A stretch of DNA of 64,000 nucleotides from Vanessa cardui (lineage: Eukaryota > Arthropoda > Insecta > Lepidoptera > Nymphalidae). The notes under the pieces are model-generated. The model had not been told where the DNA came from. It made no database searches and saw nothing but the letters and a program-made list of their open reading frames with translations. Both the position numbers and the translations under genes were made by a program. This document shows positions 1 through 10,760 of the stretch, piece by piece. Location: assembly GCF_905220365.1 (NCBI RefSeq), contig NC_061154.1, positions 1,178,001 through 1,242,000 on the forward strand, written 5' to 3'. Position 1 is the stretch's first letter, and each line of letters opens with the position of its first letter.

Positions 1-1560
1 ACGAAAACTTTTCCAAGCAAAGAATCATGAATGAACAATATCAGTTCAGACCGTAGATTATCTCGAAAACAATCTGAATAGGATTCTACAGTTACTCTTT
101 TTTCAACCTTCTAAACTTCATAAATACATCAATTATATATTATATTTTTATATATGTATTGTTTTTCATAAAAATCAACTCGAATATTGTCGATCTCTTT
201 TATCTTGCGCATTAAAAGTTTTGTAATAATAATAATAAACAAAAAAGTAAATAGATAGTCGTTCGTTAATTAATCAAGTATTTTTATTGATATTAAATCA
301 TATACAAATGTCTAAATCTTGAATATATCTGATAAGCGGCTGAAATACCACGGACAAAAAGACATTCAAACTTCAGTAATATCAGGGGTAATAACCTTTC
401 AATTTTATTACTAACCGTTACAAAAAATAGTCAAAGACACGTTGCGGTACAAAGCGGGGCTCGAAAGGTACGTTATAAATCACTGTAACGAATGCAAAAT
501 GAAAGAAAACGAAAAACGTTAAAATGAAATTAGGGTAACAAGTCGAAGTTGAGTCCTACTAACTTTTTCTGATCACGCGAAGCGAACACTATGGATTGAA
601 ATTGTCAGCGGAAGGGTGCTGGTATAGAACACATCGCATGGGTTGATTATTTTAAAGTACATATTTGCTTATCTTTGATGTATTTGAGAATTCTTAAAGG
701 AAAAAAAGACATGTAACTGTTTAATAATATTAGAAGCATGAGAGTAGTATTATTAGTATGGCAACATTTCAGAATATAAAGAATAAGTTACAGGTCTTTA
801 ATTCCTCCGTGGGCGAGGAATATCCATGTAAATTTCTCTTCTCCTGTAGGAGACGACTTGGAGATTATTCCACGTTGTACACAATTGAAGCTAAATGTGC
901 AGGCTTAATCTCAATCCTTAAACTAAGGTAACCTCTCCTGAAAAATAAAACATTTTTGACAAACTAGAGTCAACTCGTTTTATTTTGTCACTTAAGCCCG
1001 TTTAGTTCTACGTTATTCTTATGTTCCTAAAAACTAAGAGATACAAGAATTTATATTTTACAAAGAGTGAATCATAAATATACATAGACTTTTTGAATAT
1101 ATTAAGCACGTTTATTATGGGGAATTGAGTCAATCTTAAGTGACAGTCAAACATTCACAGCTATTTTCAGATGAACAATTCCTACGTTCTACAAAATGGA
1201 AGTAACGCTTCAAGCCTCTCTGACAGACGTTGTCGCAGAAATCAAACATTAGTTCTTAGTATTTTTTTTTTGTTTATACGACTATTTTTAACTATATACG
1301 AAATTAAAGAATGGGTAATAACATCTAACATGTATATGTATAAATATAACATATTAATTTATTTATTCAGAATTACGAACAAGTAACAATATATAAAAGC
1401 ATTGAATAAAATTTAAATCAGTACATTATTGCATGTGACAGATTACATAAGTATTAAATTAAATTGAAATTTAAAGAAAAATAAATTTAAGGACATCTGT
1501 TAATAGTTGAAAACATAAACATTGATAACTATTTAAGTACCAAAGCAATATTTTGTACAA
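1..1560. other. AT-rich unique stretch, no gene seen
   Basis: No recognisable repeat, RNA gene or coding frame. A 71-codon open frame at 1171-1386 runs through T-rich sequence, has no family resemblance and is most simply chance. Confidence 0.5.
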
Positions 1561-1564
1561 TTTT

Positions 1565-1665
1565 TAACTGTCTGTATGTTTGTTCCGGTTGACCGATTTT
1601 GACGGAAATTTCACTGATATAAAGCTGATATCATAAGCAGTAACTTAGGTTACATTTATTTCAAT
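1565..1665 (+). repeat. Fragment of unclassified lepidopteran TE ('family C')
   Basis: The stretch reads as 'gtttgttccgg', then 'gaccgattttgacgg', then 'tttcactgat' and 'aacttaggtta'. The same word order occurs at 52120-52275 (+) and, reverse-complemented, at 27465-27590. Three copies in one window show it is an interspersed repeat. I know this motif series from lepidopteran transposon remnants but cannot assign its class from these fragments. Confidence 0.55.
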
Positions 1666-1874
1666 ATTTTTTGTTATAAAATAATAATCAAAAAACTGTC
1701 ACTGGCGCATGCCATCACTCCACCGTCGCGTCATACCAACGACTTAATATCACAAAAGCCGCCTAATACATAATTAATATATTATACTAAAACATAAAAA
1801 CCAAAAAATAACGTTTTTGTTATATTCAAACGCGTATTATGTCGCAGGCACAGATAGTACAAAGTAATGTTGAA

Positions 1875-1990
1875 CCAACCCGCATTGGAACAGCGTGGTG
1901 GAATATGTTTCAAACCTTCTCCTCAAAGGGAGAGTATGCCTTTATCCCAGCAGTGAGAATTTACAGGCTGGTGTTGTATTGTTGTTGTAA
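1875..1990 (+). mobile_element. Metulj-like SINE, 3' fragment
   Basis: This matches the 3' half of the full-length SINE at 29907-30208, from 'ccaacccgcattggaacag' through the 'cccagcagtg' and 'ttacaggctg' words to a short GTT-rich tail. The tRNA-like head is missing, as in a 5'-truncated copy. Several substitutions, for example in the 'gagagtatgcctttatccc' part, suggest moderate age. Confidence 0.85.
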
Positions 1991-1994
1991 TGTT

Positions 1995-2690
1995 GAACTA
2001 TCGTAACCGTATCGAAACGTATAACCTACTCAAAAGAAACGATAAGAAAATTAATGAGACTATTTTAAACAGTCACAAGATACAATAACGTGTTTATAAC
2101 CATATCAAATTAAATTTAAATGTGCAAAATGTACGAATACAAAATAAACTTGAACGTAAGCGTTCTTAAACAAATAATATTAAAATAAAAAAAAAATAGT
2201 ATCCCGATTCCATCCAATCGAACGCTTAAATTACCATTTATAGTAACTGGTTCATTCATAGATACAAAGTGTAGGTATCTCTGACCACACAGGGTACGGT
2301 ATAAGCAGGCCTTATCTAAAATTGATGGGGTTAATCTTAATCGACAGTTTGTACGACGCTGAGTGCACGGGTTCAGTGATATGCATTAGGACGTACGCAG
2401 ACGATTGTTTCGAAAATCGTATGTCGTTCTTGAATGATAATTAACTTTTTCAAATGAATGAACGTACTTCATGCTTTTAGATATGATACTGTTGAAATTA
2501 TTAATGGCTTCATGACTTCATTGATGAGCAAAAAGGATTTATTTAGCAGTTCTTATATGTGTCACTGATCGAATAGACTACTGTTCTCTTAACCATGATT
2601 TAATATGTATGTATTGAATACTAATGAGATCGGATTAATAATTGTGAAGGATTAACCATGAAACGTGAAAACTAAGAACCTATAATAGAA
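1995..2690. other. AT-rich unique stretch, nothing recognised
   Basis: No repeat family, RNA gene or convincing coding frame seen. A slightly GC-richer patch around 2270-2420 has no motif I recognise. Confidence 0.45.
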
Positions 2691-2693
2691 CCA

Positions 2694-2742
2694 GGGATCC
2701 TCTGTTAAGGTCGCATATACACTGGACTATCTCAGCTCGATT
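2694..2742 (-). mobile_element. Diverged SINE head fragment
   Basis: On the minus strand this resembles the start of the Metulj-like SINE: on the plus strand 'ctgttaagg', then 'cactggactatctcagctc' parallels 'cggttaagatg...cactgggccatctcagctc' at 14830-14875. Only about 50 bases align, so this could be a coincidental match. Confidence 0.4.
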
Positions 2743-3244
2743 ATTTCATTCTATAGATTTACATTATACATGAAATGGCGCATACAACCTTCTAGAAAAA
2801 CTGAATAGACGAGCTATGAAATTGTTGTCTATATTCAGGCTCAATAATAATTTTCAATTTCAACTAGAAAATGCGTGCATTTGGGTTATTTTTGGTATAG
2901 TCCAGTTATTAGAATGCCTGTATTTTAAACAATGATTGAAATTTCAAACGCTCATGATAACTCAGTAGGATCCACCCTAATGAGTTTTTGAAATTCTACC
3001 ACGCGTGTATTTAAGAACATTGAAGCAGGTTGTCACATACTTTTGTGTTTTAAATGTACGATACATATGAAAATATAGTTATACTTTATATTTATTTTTC
3101 TTGTCATTTAATTTATATATTAATTGTCGTTGTCCACTTCTTCCATAGGACTTTAGATGTTGGTCGACAGAAATTATGAGTAAAAAAGCCTATTGGATTC
3201 AATCTAGCCTCATCTCAAAAAACATTAAAGAACTGAGGAATTAC

Positions 3245-3300
3245 CTGCAAACCATCTCCTCAAATGGAGGGGATACCTTAGCCCTGCAGTGGGACATATA
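3245..3300 (+). mobile_element. Short SINE 3' fragment
   Basis: The words 'aaccatctcctcaaatgg', 'ccttagccctgcagtggga' parallel 'aaccttctcctcaaaggg', 'cctttagcccagcagtggga' of the full SINE. Both ends are lost and the copy is diverged. The 61-codon frame at 3176-3361 overlapping it is not a gene. Confidence 0.6.
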
Positions 3301-4685
3301 CCTTTACAAAACTCTACTTACTTTTCACGTAGTTACTATAAACATAAGTCACATATTATAAGCGAACTTTGAAATATTGGACATAGTTTTAAATATTGAC
3401 AACTTTGCGTATTGATACGATCACAAGTGCGTGATATTCTTACGGTTGTAAATTTTGATTTTGCATGTGTGGCTGCCGCATTGCTTGAACTTTTATATCG
3501 TGTTTATTATTATTTATTTTAAGAATAACGTTCTAAACGAATACATTTGTCTCTATCGTTAACCTTGTACCTATGAAATGTGATTATTATCGCAAATTAT
3601 TGGACCGCGTGTAATATATGCACATGTTATTGAGAATAAATATAAATCAATTAAAAAGACAAGGCACAAGTATAAATATCGTAGTGTGTGTTTACGAGGC
3701 TCACTAATACAAGCGCAACACATACTCATTTACAATTTCACATGCAAACTCACACATAAACACAAATGGACTGAAACTTAGAAACCTTACCAGCGTAGCG
3801 TAGAGTGTTCACGAAAGCTGGGAATGACAATAAATGAGATGTACTTTGACCAATAAAAAGAGAGAGCGATCTTGATTAGGTCTCAGTACAAACTTAGCGT
3901 CAGGGCTCCATTACCGAGAACGGGACATCACGACTCCGCCTGTGGTTTTATTATTTATATACACTGAACTCGACAAACAAATGAACGCTCATGCATGGGG
4001 AATACTCGGATCTATTTAAAATGGAGACATCACTACAACAGGTCGCGCCTCTCGGCTTCGCTTGGCTCTTTATCTAATATTCATTTTATTTTTGAAAATG
4101 GGAATAACTTTCTAATATAACATTTTTATTATATTATTAGATGTCAAACTTTTTAAATATAATATTTGTTCTATGAAAAACTGTAACGTATTATGTCTAA
4201 ATGATATCATTTTAATAATATTTGGTAGTCTTACGACTAGTGGTAAGAAAATCCGAGTAACGAATGAACATCGTGAGACACTATGTACGTTTTGGACAAA
4301 AATCTGACTCGTGTACCGAACACCAAACTGCATAAAACTTTATAATTAATTATCATTAAATCATATTTATATATAAGTTGTGGCTGTGAATTGGAATTTG
4401 GAAGGTGGTCGACAAGTAAAAAAAGCAAAAAACGCCTTCCTTGTTCAATTTTGCTTCCTTCCAAATAAATAAAAAATAGCGTAAATTTCTTATTCACTCC
4501 TTTAATATTGTGATTCAAAAATACTTAAACAAGCCTACTTATTTCAAGTAAATTGTGATTTGATGTACTAGAAAGTACACCTAGAAAACCAATATAACAT
4601 CAAGTTATTTTTTTATTTATGAAAAAATAGATAGAAAATGATATGTATGAAATATTATATTCTTGCTTGTATCTCTTATTCTTAA
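3301..4685. other. AT-rich unique stretch, no gene seen
   Basis: No repeat or coding frame that I can support. The overlapping minus-strand frames at 4112-4333 and 4237-4518 show no domain or family resemblance. Confidence 0.45.
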
Positions 4686-4689
4686 TATA

Positions 4690-4880
4690 ATATTTGTGTA
4701 ATACTTGTAGTCGCCAGCGGCTTCGATCCCTTTACCCCTATAGATGGATGGAGCGGCCTTCAAGAGTTAGGTCTGACCTTCCATGGAGTTAGAGGTTGAG
4801 TGGTTTGGCCGTAAAGAGTAGCAGAATGGAACACCAACAAAGAAACAGAGTTACATTCGCATTTATAATATATTGATTAA
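4690..4880 (+). repeat. Degenerate TE 3' end ('ggccgtaaagag' type)
   Basis: The segment ends with 'gtggtttggccgtaaagag', then 'gagttacattcgcatttataatat'. In many lepidopteran genomes the order 'tttggccgtgaaagag', a CAGACAGA-like stretch and 'tttcgcatttataatat' marks the end of old non-autonomous or LINE-derived repeats. A shorter related piece is at 43010-43060. Class is uncertain. Confidence 0.4.
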
Positions 4881-5074
4881 TAATAAAATAATACACAATT
4901 ATTTACCTTATTAAAATACATATACAACTTAAACACTTTATTCTATTAAGAAAATAATAACAATAGTTTTTAAATTAGTTGACAATAAGTTGTGAACTGA
5001 ATAAAAAAAAACCTTATTAATTTCCCCATTTCTACATAATATACACACAATAAAGGTGTCTATTTTCATATTTC

Positions 5075-5233
5075 TTATTAACTCATCATCATCCTCCTGC
5101 CCTTTTCCCATTTTTATTTGGGGTCGGCGCAGCATGTCTTCTCCTTCCATACTTCTCTGTCAGACGACATCTCACAAGTAACATTCTTTCTAACCATATC
5201 GTCTTTCACACAGTCCATCCATCGTTATTAACT
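5075..5233 (-). mobile_element. 5'-truncated RTE-like LINE with 9-bp target-site duplication
   Basis: A 141-bp insert (5084-5224) is flanked by the perfect direct repeat 'ttattaact' at 5075-5083 and 5225-5233, the footprint of target-primed reverse transcription. On the minus strand it holds the last codons of an ORF2 reading through to a stop, then a short 3' region ending in repeated GAT units (CATCATCATC on the plus strand). The 5' truncation lies inside the ORF. A more degenerate relative lies about 380 bp downstream at 5601-5840. Confidence 0.85.
5114..5224 (-). pseudogene. C-terminal end of LINE reverse-transcriptase ORF2
   Basis: Minus-strand codons give 36 residues and a TAA stop. 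They open with RWMDCVKDDMVRK and end with TCCADPK, the C-terminal signature I know from lepidopteran RTE-type endonuclease/reverse-transcriptase proteins (usually preceded by GRGRPKK). There is no internal stop, but the endonuclease and reverse-transcriptase domains are absent because the copy is truncated, so it cannot be functional. The absence of stops and the intact duplication argue for a fairly young insertion. Confidence 0.8.
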
Positions 5234-5600
5234 ACAATATGAAATATAAAAATAAACTTTAATTATGTTTTTGTTACTATTATTTAAACAGGAGCTGTCA
5301 TTTTTGAGTTCTAGCAACATTTATATATACATATATTTGTCAAGGTAAAATATTATTAGTATTTTTGGTAGAGTTTATTCACAACACAATTCCCTACATT
5401 CACAAATAAATGTTAGTAAGGCCTTGCATTTCTCGTCACACTTAAAATTGAGTCAAATTATCACTTTGTGTCGGGTTATAGATTGTTGTGAGCCTTACTT
5501 ATAGGAGTTACAGTTTATAAATGGATGTAACATCTTAGATTACAAAGATGCCGAAGAGTTGGTCGTGTAAATTAGTTAATATTTCTTAGTTTCGAATATC

Positions 5601-5840
5601 TATCATCATCCTTCATCAGCGCAGCACGTTGGATCTTCAATATTTCTATTTCTGACGTCATCTCACAAGTAACACCTTTCCAGCCATATCAGGTTTCACG
5701 CAATCCGTCTGTCGTTTTATTAGTCTTCCCTTTCCTCTATATCCATCCAGGTTTATACTCAAGACCTTTCTGACTCCTCCGCAAAACATACCCATACCAT
5801 GATACCCAGCTTCTACGTTACTTCTCGGCTATCGTACACC
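5601..5840 (-). mobile_element. Older degenerate copy of the same RTE-like LINE
   Basis: Minus-strand translation gives WYGYVLRRS in one frame and, after a frame change, VLSINLDGYRGKGR...DCVKPDM in another. These line up with the WYGHV...VLSMDVDGYRGRGRPKKRWMDCVKDDM pattern of the family whose end lies at 5114-5224. At least one frameshift and a stop break it. It retains more of the ORF than its neighbour but is clearly older. Confidence 0.7.
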
Positions 5841-6041
5841 ACATTGTACCTAATTATAAACTGTGTTGATCAAATAAATAAAAAAATATACTTTTACATA
5901 ATATACTCATATCATGAAATTCAATTTTGATTTGATATTGAAATGTTAAGAATGACGTATATGAGGAGGCAACTTTTTTTTAAATCATATGTAACCGTTG
6001 AGTTTTTACGGAATACGAACTTACAACTATAAGTTTTTTTC

Positions 6042-6068
6042 AATAGTTCTATAACTTATAGAACTATT
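6042..6068. repeat. 13-bp-arm inverted repeat
   Basis: 'aatagttctataa' (6042-6054) and its exact reverse complement (6056-6068) are separated by one base. It is AT-rich and not inside a recognised repeat. Confidence 0.7.
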
Positions 6069-6174
6069 TTCGAATTTCGAATAATATCTCGTCGGAGTTT
6101 TTAATTTATTTATGAATAGATAATCAGACTGACAAATGATACACCAGATTGGAAGTCCACAACCCATAGACAGT

Positions 6175-6360
6175 CTTCAGCAGGTCATACGTTCACTGCT
6201 GGATATTGGCCTCTACAATTCCACGACACTGTCATCTTCCTTCGGCTTCTCGTTTCCAGCTCCTGACAGCTCTTGCGCAAATCATCACTCCACCGTGCCT
6301 GAGGACGTCCTTCACTACGTTTGCCGATACGCGGTCTCTACTCTACAACATAGACAATTA
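6175..6360 (-). mobile_element. RTE-type LINE 3' end, frameshifted
   Basis: Minus-strand sequence encodes GRPQARWSDDLRK, then loses frame. Comparison with the intact copy at 61651-61800 (GRPRARWCDDLRKTAGRSWM) shows two bases missing around the 'ctgacagctcttgcg' stretch, so the ORF is broken. The plus-strand words 'ctgctggatattggcc' and 'cgtgcctgaggacgtcc' are the inverse of the 61.7 kb copy's 'ggcctatgtccagcag' and 'ggacgtcctcgggcacgg'. The open plus-strand frame at 6136-6378 is antisense to this LINE and not a gene. Confidence 0.8.
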
Positions 6361-6761
6361 AACTCTCAATATATGTAAGGCATTACGTCCCTTGTAACTA
6401 AACTAGTTTCCTTACCGAAGCACTGAACTGTTGTTCAAATTCCATTTTGCTTGTTACAACGGATTTCTTACAACCAATAACGTCGGTACTAGGTGTAACA
6501 AACGAGACTGTAACATTTGAATATAATATGCATATTGTATTATTAAAATATTCAATTTTTTTTTATAAAAAATATATTATCATCTTTATGCAATTACATA
6601 AATGTACGTATTGTTTGTTCTTTTGTTGCTAATCACTAAATAATGAATCATTACTATATTCCATTTTCCTTGTTCCTTGAAAAGTTGTATCGTTGCTATT
6701 TTTTTGTAATTTTATTGCTTTTATTGCCTATGGGCTGTGTTGCGGATCTTGATTCAAACGG

Positions 6762-6895
6762 CCTAGATCAGGCTGTAAGTAAATCTCAATAACACCTCTA
6801 AATCTGGAAGGGTGTATGCTCCCATGCCTCGAAAAGAATGTAAAGCCGTTGTTTCTGATCACGACCTCTTAAAGGACGACAACAATACAATTTGA
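6762..6895 (+). repeat. Unclassified retroposon fragment ('family F')
   Basis: The words 'gtatgctcccatgcctcg', 'gaatgtaaagccgttg' mirror, in inverse orientation, 'accaacggcttaacgtgctg' at 29081-29100 and 'accatcggtttgacgtgct' at 62286-62304. Three diverged copies show an interspersed family. Similar 'gcctcggaaagcacgtaaagccg' motifs are common in Lepidoptera, though I cannot name the family. Confidence 0.55.
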
Positions 6896-7033
6896 TTTGC
6901 TGTTTTCTTTGAGGAAACAATTAATTACTAGATGCAATCAGTGAGATTTTATGGTGCAAAGTGGAGCCTCTCCCCTCGTCATAGAAGACCCACTGAGTGT
7001 GTGATTGGATTTTAGCTCTACTATCAAGATGAT

Positions 7034-7079
7034 CAGGCAAGACTAAATATTCATATGCATGAATATTTAGTCTTGCCTG
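7034..7079. repeat. Perfect 21-bp-arm inverted repeat, 4-nt spacer
   Basis: The left arm occupies 7034-7054, the spacer 'atgc' 7055-7058 and the right arm 7059-7079. The arms are exact reverse complements. Confidence 0.92.
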
Positions 7080-7250
7080 GTGAAGGAAACATCGCGAGGA
7101 AACCTGCATATGTCTAATTTCATAGAAATTTCAACACATGTGTATTCCACCAACCCGCATTGGAATAGCGTGGTGGGATATGTTCCAAATATTCTCCTCA
7201 AATGAAGGTCTTAGCCAAGTAGAGGGAAATTTACAGGCTGTTGTTGATCA
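7034..7250 (+). mobile_element. Metulj-like SINE with internal fold-back rearrangement
   Basis: From 7080 on, 'ggtgaaggaaac', 'tttcatagaaatt', 'ccaacccgcattggaatag' and 'tttacaggctg' follow the SINE consensus seen at 29907-30208. The tRNA-like head is absent. Immediately upstream, 7034-7079 is an inverted repeat whose left arm resembles SINE sequence ('caggcaag', 'aatattcat') and whose right arm replaces the roughly 40 bases that should lie before 'ggtgaagg'. This looks like a templated fold-back event. Confidence 0.8.
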
Positions 7251-7254
7251 GGCT

Positions 7255-10185
7255 GACAAAGAGCCATGAGTAAGCTTGTTGCTTTCGTATTGTTTCTTTT
7301 TGTATCATTGGTTGGAGTGAATTGTCTGGCTCTAGTCCAGGACTCTGGGTCTTCATTTTAAAATACCTATGTAGTATTGTAATGCAGATTCAATTATATA
7401 TACGTTAAGCACGTTAACGTTAAAAATGTTGTGATATTTCCTTTCCATCAAGAATGCTGAACTGGACCGTCAAGGCTCGAAATAAGTGTATAGTTACGGG
7501 TTTTAAGTGCAGAGGTACTTGTTAAATTGAATACAGAATGTGTCTGATTGACTCCGTAAAGATAATAAATCATTTCTTAGACAATAATAAAAATTCATAG
7601 TTATCTTAGCCATGTCTATCAATTAGTATCTCATTTAAAAAAGTAACAATTTTATCTACCTTCCATTTATATTTTGATTTAAATGTTCGTCTTAATAATA
7701 AATAATGAATGAATGAATGAATGAAAATGTTATTTCCGTTGCTTAGATTCGATTTGTTTCAATTTTTGTCTCACCGGTCCGTCAGAATATATTTCGGTAA
7801 TTTTGTGAATTTTTTTTTTTTTTAGTTGTTTTAAGTCAAAGTTATTTAGAATTTATTTTCCAGCATTATTTTTTTTAATAATTGTAATTTATATTGTCAT
7901 TGTTGTCATTTACATCGTTTTAGATCTTTATATATTAAGTAAACCAATTTTTGTTCCAGTCATTATGGGACGATAGTTTCACATAAAATATCGGTTGTAG
8001 TGTTATTTTGAAGTGAAGTTATGTCGAAGAAAAATAAAGAGGATTATTGACAGTGACATTTACTAAATTATTAAGATTTAACAAATAATTAATTTTTGAG
8101 AGCGGATAAAAGTTACTGGCTGAGTAGAGAGTGGCGCTAGTGCTATATCGGAAAAAGAAAAGTAAATCGTGCGAAAATACATCGTCAGTTAATAATAAAA
8201 TTAAATCTAAACAGAAGCCGACATAGGTTTCGTAATTTTAAAAAATCTGTTAACTGAACGCGAAGTTCTACGTGTACTGATAAGTATCTATTAATTCATC
8301 TACAAAGCGTTAATATTGATAAAAAAATAATTTGTAGGTATTATATATTTGTAATATTTGGTAAAATCTATCTACATTAAATAATAATAAAATAATAAAA
8401 TATTTACACAAAAATAAAGCTAGACTATAATATGATACAATGCGTATACACACATAGTAAGGAGATAACACTAGTTAGGTTAATTTATAAAAATAAAGAT
8501 AACAAGACAAAAACGAAAATGTATTTCAAATTGCTTAGTAAATACAGCTTAATATTATTTTAAACGTTTACAATTTATAACCATACATGGTATATGTATG
8601 GATCGTATATTAAGTCCAAGTGAAAATTTTTATAGAATAGCTTGTGCTATCGCTTACGATTTTCATAAGTTTTTACAAATAACGTCCACGTGTAAATTAA
8701 CAATTGGAGAAATTATCAGCCGCGCGAATCGCTGGCGATTTATTTGAAGATGAGTCAATCTATTTTGACTTCATTCGATATCTATATAATATTTGTATTT
8801 ATATCACTATTACTAACATAAATTAGTGATAGGGTTTTAAGCAAGCACGTTGGTTGTGATTTCAAGTAAGCACAAATACAAAAACCTTAGTTACCAAGGT
8901 TGGTCCTGCTTTGACTATTTGCTTATTGGTTATTATTTCTTACAGTGCCGTGACGGAAATTTATTTATAGTAGCATTAATTCGAATTTTCTCTCCTTTAT
9001 ATTTTTAAAAAGTTTTCTTCATAGGTTATTTTTTAAAATGTTGGTTAAAATGTTGGTCAGCGTAAAATTATTATTACTAAGTATTTTTTATAGATAATTC
9101 AAAAACCAAAGTATTTTTTATTTAATATTTTTCGTCCCGTTATGCATTTTGTCTTGCGTTCTGGATTTATTTCGTTTTAGATATTTTTGTGTTAATTATT
9201 CTAAGTTATAATTATCTTATTTTATATCAAGTAACTAGTTGTTACTCGCTTTGGTAAATATATAAATAAGGTGAGAAGGATTAAATAAAATAAATTCCTG
9301 TCTACTGACGATTTCGTTTCGATTTATCTCATACCGATACAATCAGTAGTTTTCACGAGATTGACATAAAAAGAAAGAAGGATAATTGTATGCACACACA
9401 TATAAATACATGTATAAATACTAAAACATATAGGACTATTTATTTGTGAAGCCACTATATGCAAAGTATCAAATTCGATATACAACAAAATCTTACAAAC
9501 AAAATAATGTTTATACTCTTAGTTGGAGTCAAATTATCATGTAAAAATAAGAAATTAAAAAAAAAGCAATGTTAACGTATTACTAATATAATTATTATTA
9601 TTAAGTGGTTGTTATTTTTTAGTAGTAATCAAATTTTAAAAACGATCTACTAGGCAACTGTACGAGTAAATAATGGAGGTATCACAAACATATTATTTGG
9701 ATATCCAAATCGGTAATAATACTTATAAAATAGAATAATAATTACACATTTCATAAGTAAGTAGTATCTGAGGCTAATTATTATTATCCTCAATATAAAT
9801 GCGGAACTGTTTTCTAATCATTTTGTTTTCCTCTATTTATCTTAATATTATTAAGAGATCGTTTTAAGTACGTAAGCGATACAAATAAAGGATAGGGTTA
9901 AAAGAAAATTGGCTTATACAGAGTGTTGCGAGAAGTAAGCAGATTAATAGTTACAGAGGCTCCTGTGTTAAGCCATAAAAGTGTTTAAGGCTGTTAGAAT
10001 GCACTGTTATATAACGAGCATTAGTCATAATAGTATAAAGTGTTTGCTAATAAGAGTATTTAAAAAGTCCGCAGTCGAGGTATTAGTGAAAGATAAAAGT
10101 AAAAAAGACGATAATGAAATATTTCCTTTCCGATCGTTCGTCTCTGAAAACAATGCCGCCTAAACTGTTTAATTTACATCGAAAA
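7255..10185. other. AT-rich unique stretch with a tetranucleotide microsatellite
   Basis: About 2.9 kb without a recognised gene or repeat family. A short (TGAA)n-like tract lies at about 7703-7726, a poly-T run at about 7809-7822, and a tandem 'aaaatgttggt' pair at about 9034-9057. Confidence 0.5.
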
Positions 10186-10189
10186 CAGC

Positions 10190-10760
10190 GAAATAAAAAG
10201 GTGACACAGGCACAGCGACTAGCGCTGCCCGGCGTCCGCGCCGATGCAAAAAGAACGACCCATTAGAAGGCGCCACACGAGATCCCATTTAAAAGTATGA
10301 GAATATTTTCACAAAAAGCCTCACATTCAACTCCCGGCACATTCATTTTATGAGAACAATGAGTGATTTTTGTATTTCTCTTTAATTCTATGTCGATTTT
10401 ATCCGCGTGGAGGCGAGCTGCGGTTGTTGCTTCGTTCCATCTTCGACTTTTTGTCGGGGAGCGCGGGCGTTAGCGAGGAACTGTGTTCCTTCCCTCCCCG
10501 TCGCCCCGCGGCACCCCCTCGCACGATCACACCTTCCCGACGCCGGGAGCCGGCGCCTCGCCGCTAGAGCCTCGCGGAACCGGACCCTCGTTCTTCGGAC
10601 CTTGTCAATCGCGTACCGAGTTGCCGACCGTCCTCATCAACTAATAATAAATGCTACTACTATATTAGAGAGGAAACGTCGACAAAAGTACACGGGGCCT
10701 TCGAGTTGCGTCGCAACTGGATTATAAGCGCTCGGTAATGAGTCGAGCCGGCTGTTTTTT
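10190..10760. promoter_or_regulatory. CpG-rich island, candidate promoter, enhancer or 5' exon
   Basis: G+C rises sharply: I count 37 of 60 bases in 10441-10500 and 47 of 60 in 10501-10560, against about one third around it. CG dinucleotides are frequent. No repeat is recognised inside. Two overlapping open frames (10370-10567 and 10407-10727) exist because GC-rich DNA has few stops; neither resembles a protein family. In insects such islands often coincide with transcription starts, conserved noncoding elements or exons, so this is the best single candidate in the window for a functional element. No TATA box or initiator could be assigned. Confidence 0.4.

Noticed and set aside
6136..6378. 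80-codon plus-strand open frame
   Set aside because: It is antisense to a degenerate RTE LINE end; the meaningful reading is on the minus strand.
10370..10727. Arginine- and proline-rich open frames in the CpG island
   Set aside because: Two overlapping frames are both open because of high G+C; neither resembles a known protein and no splice context is evident.
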